DNA of 32,862 bases, taken from the IMG/VR virus record IMGVR_UViG_3300027759_000028, positions 1 to 32,862 of that record. One strand, given 5' to 3'. Shown piece after piece: positions 15,533-24,652 of the stretch (position 1 is the first letter of the stretch; the number at the start of each line of letters is the position of its first letter). The notes under the pieces are model-generated. The model was not told where the DNA came from, ran no database searches, and worked only from the letters and a program-made list of their open reading frames with translations. This DNA is from a virus. Made by a program: the position numbers and the translations under genes.

Positions 15533-16507
15533 ATGACGCAGCCAATTGACATTATCACCAGAGCCATGAAAGACATTGGCGCAATTGCCGCTGGTGAAGT
15601 GCCAACGGCTGATGAGGCGCAAGATGGTCTGGATATGCTCAACGACATGATCGCCCAATGGTCGAATGAAAACATGATGGTTTTCTACCGATCAGAGATC
15701 ATTTTCCAAACCACCCAAAACCAAGTTCAGTACACCATTGGCCCAAGCGGTCAAATGGGCGCTACCTTTACAGGCTCAATTGCGGGTAATGTTTTGACAG
15801 TCCCCGCTAATGGCGTGACTGCGGGTGGCATCAACATTGGTATGACTTTGAGTGGCACAGGCATTACTGCGGGAACTCGCATTGTGGCGTTCCAAACGGG
15901 CGCTGGTGGCAATGTGAATGAGGGTGGCACATACACTGTATCCCCAAGTCAAACAACGGCAAGCACAACGATTACAGCCTACTATGAGCGCCCTCTGACG
16001 ATTGAATCGGGCTTTGTTCGTGTGGCAACCATGCAAGGTGGCTCAAACATTGCGGGTGGTTACTTAGACTATCCCCTGACAGTGTTTAGCCTTGAAGAAT
16101 ACGAATCCATCGGCATCAAGCAATTGAACGGCCCTTGGGCTAAGGGTATTTACTATCAGCCCTCAGAACTGTTGGGTACGATCTATGTTTACCCCAACCC
16201 ATCTCAGGGTGAATTGCACTTGTTTACTCAGACAATCTTCAGGGAATTCCAAAACCTGAACGACACCATTCAACTGCCACAGGGCTACAACATGGCTTTG
16301 CGGTGGTGCTTGGCTGAAAGACTTATGCCTATGTTTGGCAAAGTTAATCAAGTTCAGATCGGAATGATCAATGCTTATGCTGCACAAGGCAAAGCAACGA
16401 TCAAACGCACCAATATGCGCCCTGTACAGATTGCACGATACCCTGACAGTCTGATGGTGGGTCGTGCCAAAGATGCGGGCTTCATCATGGATGGAGGCTT
16501 CAGATAA
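15533..16507 (+). CDS. P22 gp4-like tail accessory factor with an inserted domain
   Basis: Residues 1-75 ([39 protein letters not shown]) and about 160-324 resemble P22 gp4, the first head-completion protein that binds the portal ring. P22 gp4 has only 166 residues. The additional length comes from an inserted Gly/Thr-rich module at about 80-155 ([50 protein letters not shown]) of a kind found in many phage structural proteins. P22 gp4 is reported to have muramidase activity; no such motif is clear here. It overlaps the gp10-like gene by one base. Confidence 0.8.
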   Translation: MTQPIDIITRAMKDIGAIAAGEVPTADEAQDGLDMLNDMIAQWSNENMMVFYRSEIIFQTTQNQVQYTIGPSGQMGATFTGSIAGNVLTVPANGVTAGGINIGMTLSGTGITAGTRIVAFQTGAGGNVNEGGTYTVSPSQTTASTTITAYYERPLTIESGFVRVATMQGGSNIAGGYLDYPLTVFSLEEYESIGIKQLNGPWAKGIYYQPSELLGTIYVYPNPSQGELHLFTQTIFREFQNLNDTIQLPQGYNMALRWCLAERLMPMFGKVNQVQIGMINAYAAQGKATIKRTNMRPVQIARYPDSLMVGRAKDAGFIMDGGFR

Positions 16508-17985
16508 TGGCAGACTTTGGCTTTGTCGGCACATCCTACACCGCCCCATCGATCTACCAAGACGATCAGGAGTGCATCAATTTCTTTGCTGAGATTGATC
16601 CTACTAAGCAGCCTGGTGAAAGAGGCATTGTTGCGCTGTACCCAACGCCAGGTCTATTGCTTCAAACCCAATTAGCCCAAGCTGAAGTTCGTGGGCTTCA
16701 CACGATGTCGGGAGAAGAAATCCTAATTGCTGTGGCGGGTAACATTGTTTACCAAGTTAACACTTCAATGGTGGCGACTCAGATTGGAACTTTGACAACT
16801 TCAACAGGGCAAGTATCCATTTCTGACAACATCACCAATACCGATGGTTTAATTGCTTACATTGTAGATGGCCCAAATCGTTACACATGGGTTGTGGCGA
16901 CCAATACTTTTACAACGCTTCCTAGCACTGATGGCCCTTGGAAAGGCGCTGATGTGGTGGATGTAATTGATAACTACAACATCTACAATGAGCCAAACAC
17001 GCAAAATTGGGGTTGTACTGATCTAGGCTCAAGACTATCTACTCAGGCGCTTTACGGCACTTCTGATGGCTCATCAGACTTATTGGTGACGCTGATAGCT
17101 GATCGCAGACAAGTTTATTTGTTGGGCGAGACCACCACCGAGGTTTGGACTGATGTGGGCAATGTGATCGCTGGCATCACCACTTTTCCTTTCCAACGAG
17201 TGCCTGGCACTTTCAGCCAATCAGGTATTGGCGCACGATTCTCACTCGCTAGATTTGGTGATTCTTTTGTCTGCGTGGCAAAGGACACCCGTGGCGACTC
17301 CACCATTGAGATGATGCAAGGCTATGCTTGGGTCAAGATTTCCACTCATGCTGTTGAGCAGTCTTTGTTAAATGAAGTCACAAGTGATGCCTTTGCCTAC
17401 ACTTATCAGATTGAAGGTCATGAAATGTATGTCTGCACTTTCCCGTCTGTGGGTGAGCATGGACTGACATGGGTTTATGATGGATCAACAAAGTCATGGC
17501 ACAAGTGGCTTTATTGGGACTCAAATAATGCTGTTTACAAGCGCCATCGTTCCAACTGCGGTGCTTACTTCAACAATATGTACATCGTAGGCGATTACGA
17601 AAACGGCAAGTTATACAGCGTTGAGAATGAGGTTTACACCGACAATGGTGCAACCATCAGGCGTTTGCGTAGAGCAAAGCATCTGACTACTGACTTACAA
17701 AGACAGTATTTTGAAGAATTCCAAATCCAATTTCAGCCTGGCGTTGGTCTGAATACTGGTCAAGGTCAAGACCCTCAAGCCATGTTGAGATGGTCAAACG
17801 ATGGTGGTTCAACTTGGTCAAACGAGCATTGGGTGACTATTGGCAAGATTGGTAATTATCTGAACCGAGCCATTTGGAGACGTTTGGGATGGGCAAGGGA
17901 CAGAATCTTTGAAGTGGTGTTGACTGACCCCATCAAAGCAGTCATTGTGTCTGCAAATCTGAAATCAAGCGCAGGGGATAACTAA
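16507..17985 (+). CDS. P22 gp10-like packaged-DNA stabilisation protein
   Basis: This 492-residue protein (P22 gp10 has 472) carries the family pattern: GTSYTAPSIYQDDQECINFF, ERGIVALYPTPGL, QALYGTSDGSSD, FSQSGIGARFSLARFGDSFV and the C-terminal NEHWVTIGKIGNYLNRAIWRRLG. In P22 gp10 hexamers bind under gp4 and close the portal so that DNA does not leak. The order gp4 then gp10 is conserved, supporting both calls. No membrane segment or enzyme motif is seen. Confidence 0.88.
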   Translation: MADFGFVGTSYTAPSIYQDDQECINFFAEIDPTKQPGERGIVALYPTPGLLLQTQLAQAEVRGLHTMSGEEILIAVAGNIVYQVNTSMVATQIGTLTTSTGQVSISDNITNTDGLIAYIVDGPNRYTWVVATNTFTTLPSTDGPWKGADVVDVIDNYNIYNEPNTQNWGCTDLGSRLSTQALYGTSDGSSDLLVTLIADRRQVYLLGETTTEVWTDVGNVIAGITTFPFQRVPGTFSQSGIGARFSLARFGDSFVCVAKDTRGDSTIEMMQGYAWVKISTHAVEQSLLNEVTSDAFAYTYQIEGHEMYVCTFPSVGEHGLTWVYDGSTKSWHKWLYWDSNNAVYKRHRSNCGAYFNNMYIVGDYENGKLYSVENEVYTDNGATIRRLRRAKHLTTDLQRQYFEEFQIQFQPGVGLNTGQGQDPQAMLRWSNDGGSTWSNEHWVTIGKIGNYLNRAIWRRLGWARDRIFEVVLTDPIKAVIVSANLKSSAGDN

Positions 17986-18248
17986 TGGCTACGGCAATCC
18001 CAAATGCCAACATTAACATCCCCTATTCAGCGTTTTTGGATGAAACCACGGGTCGCCCATCTCAGGCTTGGTTGCAATGGTTGATGAATCCAAATGTGAT
18101 TAGTGTTACAACATCAAACACAAACATCAATGGTGGCACGATCAATAATGTGATTATTAACAGTTCCACCATTGGATTGACTACCCCCGCAGCGGGTAAA
18201 TTCACAGATTTCACTGCCCTCAACGGGGTCAAGGGAGGCACATTTTGA
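17985..18248 (+). CDS. small tail protein in the gp26 (tail needle) position
   Basis: This 87-residue protein has an N-terminal NINIPYSAFLDETTGRPSQAWLQWLMNP segment followed by a fibre-like repeat (INGGTINNVIINSSTIGLTTPAAGKFTDFTAL). It lies where P22 has the tail-needle gene 26 (233 residues), but is much shorter and shows no long coiled coil. It may be the attachment domain of a fibre or a reduced plug. The last residues, Gly-Gly-Thr-Phe, are encoded by the ribosome site of the next gene. Confidence 0.6.
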   Translation: MATAIPNANINIPYSAFLDETTGRPSQAWLQWLMNPNVISVTTSNTNINGGTINNVIINSSTIGLTTPAAGKFTDFTALNGVKGGTF

Positions 18249-18595
18249 ACTTAGCCGATTTGCACAATCAATTAGAAGGCCAATTTCAATGTGATTTAGG
18301 CACTGTCCATCACTTTTCTGATGGTCTTTATGCCAAGGAAATGCACATCCCTCAAGGATTTATTGCTGGCACTCATGCCCACTCATTTAGCCACCTAAGT
18401 ATGTTGGCAAAAGGGCGTGTCAAAGTGACTACAGATGATTACAATTGTGAATATACAGCCCCCGCTTGCATAGAGATCAAGGCGGGTATTCATCACATGA
18501 TCGAGGCTCTTGAAGATGCTGTGTGGTTTTGTATCCATGCAACTGAAGAAAAAGACCCCGAACAAGTTGATCGAGTTTTGATCGAAAGGAAATAA
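18245..18595 (+). CDS. cupin-fold protein in the gp14 position, TTG start
   Basis: This 116-residue protein matches the first cupin motif: G38-x5-H44-x-H46-x3-H50-x6-G57, with His in place of the usual Glu. The second motif has G81-x2-H84, so four His could bind a metal. The start is TTG at 18245, six bases after GGGAGG; no ATG occurs at a sensible place. It overlaps the previous stop. Its place between gp10-like and gp7-like genes corresponds to P22 gene 14, needed for head assembly and ejection. An enzyme activity or a virion role are both possible. Confidence 0.75.
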   Translation: MNLADLHNQLEGQFQCDLGTVHHFSDGLYAKEMHIPQGFIAGTHAHSFSHLSMLAKGRVKVTTDDYNCEYTAPACIEIKAGIHHMIEALEDAVWFCIHATEEKDPEQVDRVLIERK

Positions 18596-18596
18596 T

Positions 18597-19292
18597 ATGC
18601 CATTAGCATGGGCAATTGGAGGTAGCGCCCTCTTAGGATACATGGGGGCTAGTAAGCAAGCTAGTGCCGCAGAGCGTGGCGCACAAATGCAAGCTGATGC
18701 GGCTAATCGTGCTGCTGCACTTCAAGAAAAACAATATGCGGATTTAGCACCTTATCGTGAATCAGGTCAATTGGGTTTGAGTAAAATCCAAGAGATGCTT
18801 CCTTACTTCACAAGAGAAGTAACGGCAGAGGATTTGCGAAGGATGCCAGGCTTTGAGTTTGGTCTTAATCAAGGAACAGGGGCGGCTGGTCAAGCAATGA
18901 ATGTTGGTGGCGGTGGTTCTAATGTTGATTTGGCAAGACGCAAGTTTGCAATTGATTACGCTACTAATGTGGGTATGCCTCAATATATTTCTCAAAGAAC
19001 TGGCATCTACAACACCTTGGCAAACATTGCGGGTATTGGTCAAAAGGCTCAAGAGCAAGGTACAAACATTGCTTCTAACATTGGTCAACTTGGTGTTGGC
19101 GGTGCTACGGCTTTGGGTGCGGGACAGATCGGTGCGTCTAATGCAATGTCAAGTGCTTATGGCAATATTGGTAATAATTTAATGTTGTCTCAATTACTTA
19201 CCCCACAAGGTGGTGGTGGCATAACGCCAGGCGGTGCAACAACAATGAGTCCTGAATTGGCAAATGCTTATTTTGGAACAATTAAAACCTAA
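18597..19292 (+). CDS. P22 gp7-like DNA ejection protein
   Basis: This 231-residue protein (P22 gp7 has 229) has a hydrophobic Gly/Ala-rich start (AWAIGGSALLGYMGASKQAS), a helical Ala/Gln-rich part, the segment PGFEFGLNQGTGAAGQAMN and a C-terminal Gly-rich tail. Proteins of this type are packaged in the virion and ejected before the DNA to build a channel across the envelope. The assignment rests on size, composition and place as first of three genes that match gp7, gp20 and gp16 of P22. Confidence 0.78.
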   Translation: MPLAWAIGGSALLGYMGASKQASAAERGAQMQADAANRAAALQEKQYADLAPYRESGQLGLSKIQEMLPYFTREVTAEDLRRMPGFEFGLNQGTGAAGQAMNVGGGGSNVDLARRKFAIDYATNVGMPQYISQRTGIYNTLANIAGIGQKAQEQGTNIASNIGQLGVGGATALGAGQIGASNAMSSAYGNIGNNLMLSQLLTPQGGGGITPGGATTMSPELANAYFGTIKT

Positions 19293-19303
19293 TTGGATAA
19301 GAA

Positions 19304-20851
19304 ATGGCAGATTTCAACATTAAACCAATTGGCACAGAAGTTCGCCCTGTGCAAGGTGCATCCCTTGCGGACATGGTGAATGTTGCCCGTGGCGCACAGC
19401 AGTATCAACAGGCTCAACAATTAAATCCTTTGGAACTTCAGCAAAAGCAACAAGCCGTTCGCACAGGCGAAATTGCTTTGGGTGTTGAGGAACAAAAAGA
19501 TAAAGAGCGCAAAAATTTTCAGACTTTTATGTCAGACCCTACTAATTACATGACTGACAACAAGTTTGATGATCTTAAGTTCAATACTGCCATTCCTCAA
19601 ATTATGCCTTTGACGGGTATTCCCGCTATCAAAGATTTGACCAGTTTGGCTAAATCTCAAACTGAAGCGTTTACTGCCAAACGCAACATGGATCAGAACA
19701 CTAGACAGATCATTGCGTCAAGACTTGGATTGTATGGTCGTGCGGGTGTTAAAGACTATAACCTTGTTGAAAGTGAATTAAACAATTTAATTGCTGAAAG
19801 TAATAATGATCCTGAAGTTAAAAAATTGGTAAACGAAGCCTATTTACCAATTTTTAAAAAAGTTCCACCTGAAGGTTTGCCTGACGCATTGATTAAATCA
19901 GGTCAAAGTTTGTGGTCGCCTAAAGAGCAACAATCTACACTTGCCCCCACCATTCAAACAACAGAGGGTGGCAGAACTGTCACAACTCAACCCTCTATTG
20001 GCGCAGCGCCTCCATCTGCCACTGTTGGGCTTGCGGGCCAAACCGATCCTTATGAATACAAAGATACTGGCGCTAAAGACCCAATATCTAATCAACCAAT
20101 TTATGAAGTTCGAGACAAACTATCTGGTCGTGTAGTTGGTCAGCTTATTAAAGCGCCAGAGCCACAAAAACAACCCGCAGGATTTGCAACAGCGCCCACC
20201 ATTCCCGCTGGTGAATCTGAAGAAACTGGTAAAACATATCAAGCGCAAATTAATGTTGCCCGTGAAGGTGTTGTGCCATCTAAGACTGCTGTTAACAACA
20301 TTGATACCATTCTTAAGTTCTTGCCTTTGGCAACTACTGGTAAAGCATCAGAAGCATTTGCTGGTTTGCAATCTATTGTTGGTAATGTGGCGGGAAGTAA
20401 GCCAGAAGAATTGGCTGCTGCCGCCCGTGATGTTATTGAGAAAAACATTGCTGACTTGGCGGCTCAGAAAAATGCCGCTTTGGGTGGTAAGTTTGCGGCA
20501 AGTCTTGAATCGGCTCAATCATCTTTGGCAAGTGCGGGTAAAAACCCAACAGCCATTATTAAATCAATGGAACAGTTGCGCCCTTTGATGCAACACACTT
20601 ACAACTATTCAGTTGGTTTAGATCGTGCTGTTCAGAAAAGTCCTGAAAAGCAATTTGTTAAGCCAAAATTTGATGCCGCCATGAATGATGCTTTTGATTT
20701 AAAAGCCCTCATGTTGAAAAACGCTTACGATATTGGCGGTCAAAAAGGCTTGGATAAATTCAAAAAAGACAATAACATTAACCTTGTTGAGCAACAGAAG
20801 TTGCTTGATAAGTTAGAGCGTTATGGTGCTTTGGTTAATGGGGAACTCTGA
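19304..20851 (+). CDS. P22 gp20-like DNA ejection protein
   Basis: This 515-residue protein (P22 gp20 has 471) is rich in Gln, Lys and Ala and mostly helical, with an early LADMVNVARGAQQYQQAQQL segment and LELQQKQQAVRTGEIALG. A Pro/Thr/Gln linker occurs around 205-245, and helical regions follow. No catalytic motif is seen. Being second of three in the conserved ejection cluster, it probably contributes to the channel through the periplasm. The start follows GGATAAGAA. Confidence 0.72.
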   Translation: MADFNIKPIGTEVRPVQGASLADMVNVARGAQQYQQAQQLNPLELQQKQQAVRTGEIALGVEEQKDKERKNFQTFMSDPTNYMTDNKFDDLKFNTAIPQIMPLTGIPAIKDLTSLAKSQTEAFTAKRNMDQNTRQIIASRLGLYGRAGVKDYNLVESELNNLIAESNNDPEVKKLVNEAYLPIFKKVPPEGLPDALIKSGQSLWSPKEQQSTLAPTIQTTEGGRTVTTQPSIGAAPPSATVGLAGQTDPYEYKDTGAKDPISNQPIYEVRDKLSGRVVGQLIKAPEPQKQPAGFATAPTIPAGESEETGKTYQAQINVAREGVVPSKTAVNNIDTILKFLPLATTGKASEAFAGLQSIVGNVAGSKPEELAAAARDVIEKNIADLAAQKNAALGGKFAASLESAQSSLASAGKNPTAIIKSMEQLRPLMQHTYNYSVGLDRAVQKSPEKQFVKPKFDAAMNDAFDLKALMLKNAYDIGGQKGLDKFKKDNNINLVEQQKLLDKLERYGALVNGEL

Positions 20852-23286
20852 TGGCTGATGAATTTGACCTTGGTGGTTTAAGAAGCGCCCTTGGATTGCC
20901 AAAGGCAAAAACATCGGACAACCAACCTTTTAAAGTAGAAATCCGTGGCACTAGCGTTAGCAAAGACGATGAAGCCCGTAGAAAAGCTGAATCTCTTAAA
21001 ATTCTGCAAGATGAATTAGAAAAAGAACAAAAGTTAGCCGCTAAAGGTAATACAGTTTCCGCTAGAAATGTAGAAGCATTAAATCGTGAAATTGCCCGTA
21101 ATACTGGTCAACCAGTTGCACAGCCATCTGCACAGCCAACAGAAGCGTCAGCAGACTCATTTGATATATCTGGGTTAAAGACCGCTTTAACGGGCGTTGC
21201 TACACCTGATCAACAACCATCTGCGACACCTACAGCGCCACCCGCAAAAAGGATGTTTCAACCAAAGACGGAATTTGAAAAGCGTTTGATGGAAGGTGTT
21301 GAGAACTTGCCAGGCTCAAAAGAACTTGGTGCATTTGGCAATGTGGCTGCGGGTACGATTTCCCAATCTGTTGGCGCTGTTCAACAATTGGTTGGCAAAT
21401 ATTTCCCTTTCTTGTCTGATGAACAACGAAACGCCATCGTTCAAAACGCCACTCAAAATGTAAAACAAACTCAAGAAGCCATTAAGCCTTTACAAGAAGA
21501 ATTCCCTAAAACGGCTTTGGCGGGTGAGGTAACTGGTTTCATTGCTAATCCAGTTAATAAGCTAGTGCCTGGCTTTGGTGGCCCTGCACAAACTCTAACT
21601 GGCGCAGTTCTAAAAGGTGCGGGTCAAGGCGCTATTGCGAATGTTTTGACTACTCCTGTAACAAGTGAAGATCAACCATTCTTTAGCCAAAAACTAAACC
21701 AAGCCTTAACTGGTGGGGCTTTTGGCGGTGGATTTAGTGCTGGCGTTCATTTGTTTGGTAACGCATTAGGTAAGAGTTATGATGCTGTTAAAAAGCAATT
21801 TGGTGGTTCTGTTCCTGCAAATGAGTTGGACAATGCCGCAACCAAAATCATTGCCGAATCAGGAATTGATGTTACAAAAGTTCCACAGTCATTCTTTACG
21901 TCATTAAAAGACCAAGCCAAAACTGCTTTGCAAACTGGTGATGTAAAAGCCTTTAAGCAATTTGCACAAAATTATTCAGAAGCAAATAGTTTAAAAGTGC
22001 CTGTCCCTATGTTGAGAGGACAATTGACCCGTGATCCAATGCAATATGCCGTTGAGCAAAATTTGCGCGGGATGCAAAATGTTGGTGAACCAATCCAAGC
22101 AGTTTTGCAAAAACAAAACCAAGCCTTAATTCAAAACTTGGATGAATTTGGGGCTAAATTAGGTCAAGATGTGACAAACAGTGGATTTACACTTAGAAAT
22201 GCTTTGCAAGCCACAGATAAGGTTGAGGCACAAAAAGTCCGTGATGCGTACACCGCATTTAAAAACTCTACTGGCAAAGACATTACTGTGCCTTTACAAG
22301 GCTTGTCTCAAGATTACGCAAGAATTGTCAAAGATTTTGGTCGTTCTACTATTCCTGAAGGCGTAAGAAACAATCTTGAATCTTTGGGATTGATGAAAGG
22401 CAAGCAACTTAAATTGACAACAATTGAAGATGCTGAAGCCTTAATTAAAAACATCAACCAAAATTACGATAAAACAAAGCCAGTTCAAGTTAACGCTTTG
22501 GATGAATTGCGTAGGTCTGTCGAAAACTCTATTCGTGAGGCTGGCGCTAATTTGCCAGGCCAAGCGGGTGCTGTTGCCCGTGAAGCTAGAAAAGCCGCCT
22601 CAGATCGATTTGCAACCATTGAAAAAATCCCTGCGTTAAAGGATGCAATTAACGGCAAAGAGCCTGACAAGTTTGTTCAGAATCACATTTTGCAAGGCAA
22701 TGTATCTGAAATTGACAAAATGACAAAGTATTTGCAAGCCAACAACCCAGAGGCTTTGGCGCAAATTCAAAACGATGTGATGCGATTTATTAAAAATCGT
22801 GTGACAAACAATGTAAGTGATGAAAATGCCAAGTTTAGTCAGGCTCAGTTAAAAAAGTTTTTAAGTGATGAAACTGGTCAAAAGTTAAGCAAATTCTTAT
22901 CGGCAGAGCAAATGAATGGTATGCGTCAACTTAATCGAGTGGCTGAAAACGCTTTGATTGAGCCTGTATCGTCTGCGGTAAACAAATCAAACACTGCCTC
23001 TGCTGCGGCTAACTTGGTGCAAGGCACAGTCAAATCGGGTGCTGTCAATGAATTGTTGACAAACATTGCATCGATTAAGTTCCCAGGCGTGGCTTGGGGT
23101 GCAAATTATTTGCGTGATGTAAACCAACAAGCTAGATCAGCAGAGTTAATTCAACAAGCTGTTAACCCTGCCGCCCCTAAACCAACACAGATTAAGACCA
23201 TGATCAAGCCTGGTGTTGCGGGTGCTGGCGCTGGTCAAGGTTTGATTGAACAAAGAAACATTGAGTTTGAGAAAGAGCGTCAATAA
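20851..23286 (+). CDS. P22 gp16-like large ejection protein
   Basis: This 811-residue protein (P22 gp16 has 609) has two copies of an F-D-(L/I)-x-G-L-(R/K)-x-A-L motif (residues 5-14 and about 104-113) separated by a charged, Pro/Gln-rich region. Gly-rich weakly hydrophobic segments at about 165-310 could enter a membrane, and a long helical C-terminal half ends in a Gly/Ala segment. No lytic transglycosylase motif is visible. In P22, gp16 is ejected and is needed for DNA entry. It overlaps gene ends on both sides by one base. The family assignment is by place and size. Confidence 0.7.
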   Translation: MADEFDLGGLRSALGLPKAKTSDNQPFKVEIRGTSVSKDDEARRKAESLKILQDELEKEQKLAAKGNTVSARNVEALNREIARNTGQPVAQPSAQPTEASADSFDISGLKTALTGVATPDQQPSATPTAPPAKRMFQPKTEFEKRLMEGVENLPGSKELGAFGNVAAGTISQSVGAVQQLVGKYFPFLSDEQRNAIVQNATQNVKQTQEAIKPLQEEFPKTALAGEVTGFIANPVNKLVPGFGGPAQTLTGAVLKGAGQGAIANVLTTPVTSEDQPFFSQKLNQALTGGAFGGGFSAGVHLFGNALGKSYDAVKKQFGGSVPANELDNAATKIIAESGIDVTKVPQSFFTSLKDQAKTALQTGDVKAFKQFAQNYSEANSLKVPVPMLRGQLTRDPMQYAVEQNLRGMQNVGEPIQAVLQKQNQALIQNLDEFGAKLGQDVTNSGFTLRNALQATDKVEAQKVRDAYTAFKNSTGKDITVPLQGLSQDYARIVKDFGRSTIPEGVRNNLESLGLMKGKQLKLTTIEDAEALIKNINQNYDKTKPVQVNALDELRRSVENSIREAGANLPGQAGAVAREARKAASDRFATIEKIPALKDAINGKEPDKFVQNHILQGNVSEIDKMTKYLQANNPEALAQIQNDVMRFIKNRVTNNVSDENAKFSQAQLKKFLSDETGQKLSKFLSAEQMNGMRQLNRVAENALIEPVSSAVNKSNTASAAANLVQGTVKSGAVNELLTNIASIKFPGVAWGANYLRDVNQQARSAELIQQAVNPAAPKPTQIKTMIKPGVAGAGAGQGLIEQRNIEFEKERQ

Positions 23287-23489
23287 TGTCTGATATTGAT
23301 TTGGTCAAATATGGCGTTTTGTGGCAAAAGGTTGAATCTATGGAAGCCAAGATCGACAAGATGGAAAGCCAATTAGAAACCCTAATTGATTTAGCCAACA
23401 AAGGTCGTGGTGGCTTTTGGATGGGCATGGCTATTGTGTCTGGCGTTTCCTCAGTCTTTGGATATATCAGTCATTATTGGTCAAAATGA
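23286..23489 (+). CDS. coiled-coil protein with C-terminal membrane segment (XhlA/holin-like)
   Basis: This 67-residue protein has an N-terminal coiled coil (VESMEAKIDKMESQLETLIDL) and one membrane segment near the end (GFWMGMAIVSGVSSVFGYIS). This layout is that of XhlA-type lysis accessory proteins. It starts the lysis cluster, and its stop overlaps the next ATG. Lysis function is inferred from layout and neighbours. Confidence 0.6.
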   Translation: MSDIDLVKYGVLWQKVESMEAKIDKMESQLETLIDLANKGRGGFWMGMAIVSGVSSVFGYISHYWSK

Positions 23490-23770
23490 AATGGCTTTTT
23501 GTTGGGTTGCTGACAGCGTGTTTGTTAGCGGCATCCCAACAAAGATGTGTAGTTGCAGACTTTTATGGCCTCAGTTGGCTTGGCAATCCAACAGAGAGAC
23601 ACCAAAGGCTTTCTGAGTGGCTGACCACCAATGGCAGTTCATGTTCCACAGATCAATTGCTGGCGATCTGGAACAACCTTGCTATGTGGGCGGGGACTGC
23701 TGACAGCAGTGAATTGAGAAGCAAAGTTCTTTACTACTATGCAAGGGCGGTGGAGAGGGAAAAGAAATGA
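23486..23770 (+). CDS. small exported protein of the lysis region
   Basis: Read from ATG at 23486, which overlaps the previous stop (an earlier in-frame ATG at 23417 lies inside the previous gene), this 94-residue protein has a signal peptide: MK, then WLFVGLLTACLLAAS. L9-T10-A11-C12 could be a lipobox, but the hydrophobic stretch before it is short, so cleavage after AAS is an alternative. The mature part is helical, with two further Cys. It could be a spanin-like or superinfection-related periplasmic protein; neither is proven. Confidence 0.6.
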   Translation: MKWLFVGLLTACLLAASQQRCVVADFYGLSWLGNPTERHQRLSEWLTTNGSSCSTDQLLAIWNNLAMWAGTADSSELRSKVLYYYARAVEREKK

Positions 23771-24003
23771 TTGAAACCATCAGACTATTTCCGACAGTGC
23801 AAGCGTCAGGTTATCCAGACAAGCACGACCTTGCCCAAGCCAAACTAGAAAAACAACACGAAGTCAATAAAACTGTTGAAGTTGCCAAACAAAAGCAATC
23901 AGAATTGCAAGACGTAGGGTTTGAGATTTACTGCAAAAAGGTAGTTCAAGAGCGCCTCCGCATGGAGATATTTCAGAATCGTAAACTGGATATTTATGTA
24001 TGA
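23767..24003 (+). CDS. small helical protein of unknown function
   Basis: This 78-residue protein starts with IETIRLFPTVQASGYPDKHD and continues as a charged helix (AKLEKQHEVNKTVEVAKQKQ), ending FQNRKLDIYV. There is no signal or membrane segment. It is embedded in the lysis cluster with four-base overlaps on both sides (ATGA type). I do not recognise a family. Confidence 0.6.
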   Translation: MIETIRLFPTVQASGYPDKHDLAQAKLEKQHEVNKTVEVAKQKQSELQDVGFEIYCKKVVQERLRMEIFQNRKLDIYV

Positions 24004-24248
24004 CCGACAACCCTACATCCAACACCAAAGAGAAGCTGACGCTGTATGTGACCTTGATGGTCAGCACAACCTTGTGCATCTCTGTTTTGGCTATGGTGAC
24101 AGCCTTTCTCCTTGGTTTGTGGGCCAAGGAAGTGGACAACGCAGAAATATTCAAAATGATTTCACCCGCTTTTTCTACTCTTATCGGAGGCATGATTGGC
24201 TTCCTGAGTGGTATCAAACTAATGCAGAATGAGGATGACAAAAAATGA
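24000..24248 (+). CDS. two-TM membrane protein, possible holin
   Basis: This 82-residue protein has a polar N-terminus (TDNPTSNTKEK), a first membrane segment (LYVTLMVSTTLCISVLAMVT and following), a short loop and a second, weaker hydrophobic Gly-rich segment (AFSTLIGGMIGFLSGIKL), then a charged tail. Two membrane segments and a charged end fit a class II holin or an antiholin partner of the three-TM holin encoded next. It overlaps both neighbours by four bases. Confidence 0.6.
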   Translation: MTDNPTSNTKEKLTLYVTLMVSTTLCISVLAMVTAFLLGLWAKEVDNAEIFKMISPAFSTLIGGMIGFLSGIKLMQNEDDKK

Positions 24249-24652
24249 TGGGACTAGACGCACTTTTAAATGTCGGTGGTAAGCTGATTGACAAGCTGAT
24301 CCCCGACCCTGAAGCCAAGGCCAAGGCTCAGTTTGAGTTGGCAAAGATGGCTCAAGATGGTGAATTAGCAAAAATGGCTAACGAAACCAAGCTGTTTGAG
24401 GTTGAGCAAGAGAACGTCACCAGACGGGCTGAAGCGGATATGGCTAGTGACTCTTGGCTGTCCAAAAATATACGCCCTATGACCCTTGTATTCCTTTTGG
24501 TGGCCTATTCGGGTTTTGCTATTGCATCAATCTTTGATCTTGAAACCCGTGGGGCTTATGTTGAGTTGCTAGGCCAGTGGGGGATGCTGGTGATGTCGTT
24601 CTACTTTGGTGGCAGAACAATGGAAAAAATTGCTGATCGGATTAAAAAATGA
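24245..24652 (+). CDS. holin of the three-TM (GTA holin) type
   Basis: This 135-residue protein has an amphipathic N-terminal part with LLNVGGKLIDKLIPDPEAKA and a charged coiled region, then SWLSKNIRPMTLVFLLVAYS, the hallmark of the Holin_3TMs family, followed by two further hydrophobic stretches and GGRTMEKIADRIKK at the end. Members release gene-transfer agents or phages by forming membrane holes that let the endolysin out. The endolysin gene follows with a four-base overlap. Confidence 0.85.
   Translation: MMGLDALLNVGGKLIDKLIPDPEAKAKAQFELAKMAQDGELAKMANETKLFEVEQENVTRRAEADMASDSWLSKNIRPMTLVFLLVAYSGFAIASIFDLETRGAYVELLGQWGMLVMSFYFGGRTMEKIADRIKK

Noticed and set aside
16163-16549. 128-codon minus-strand frame in the gp4-like gene
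   Set aside because: No ribosome site, composition unlike the other genes, and it lies opposite a well supported structural gene.
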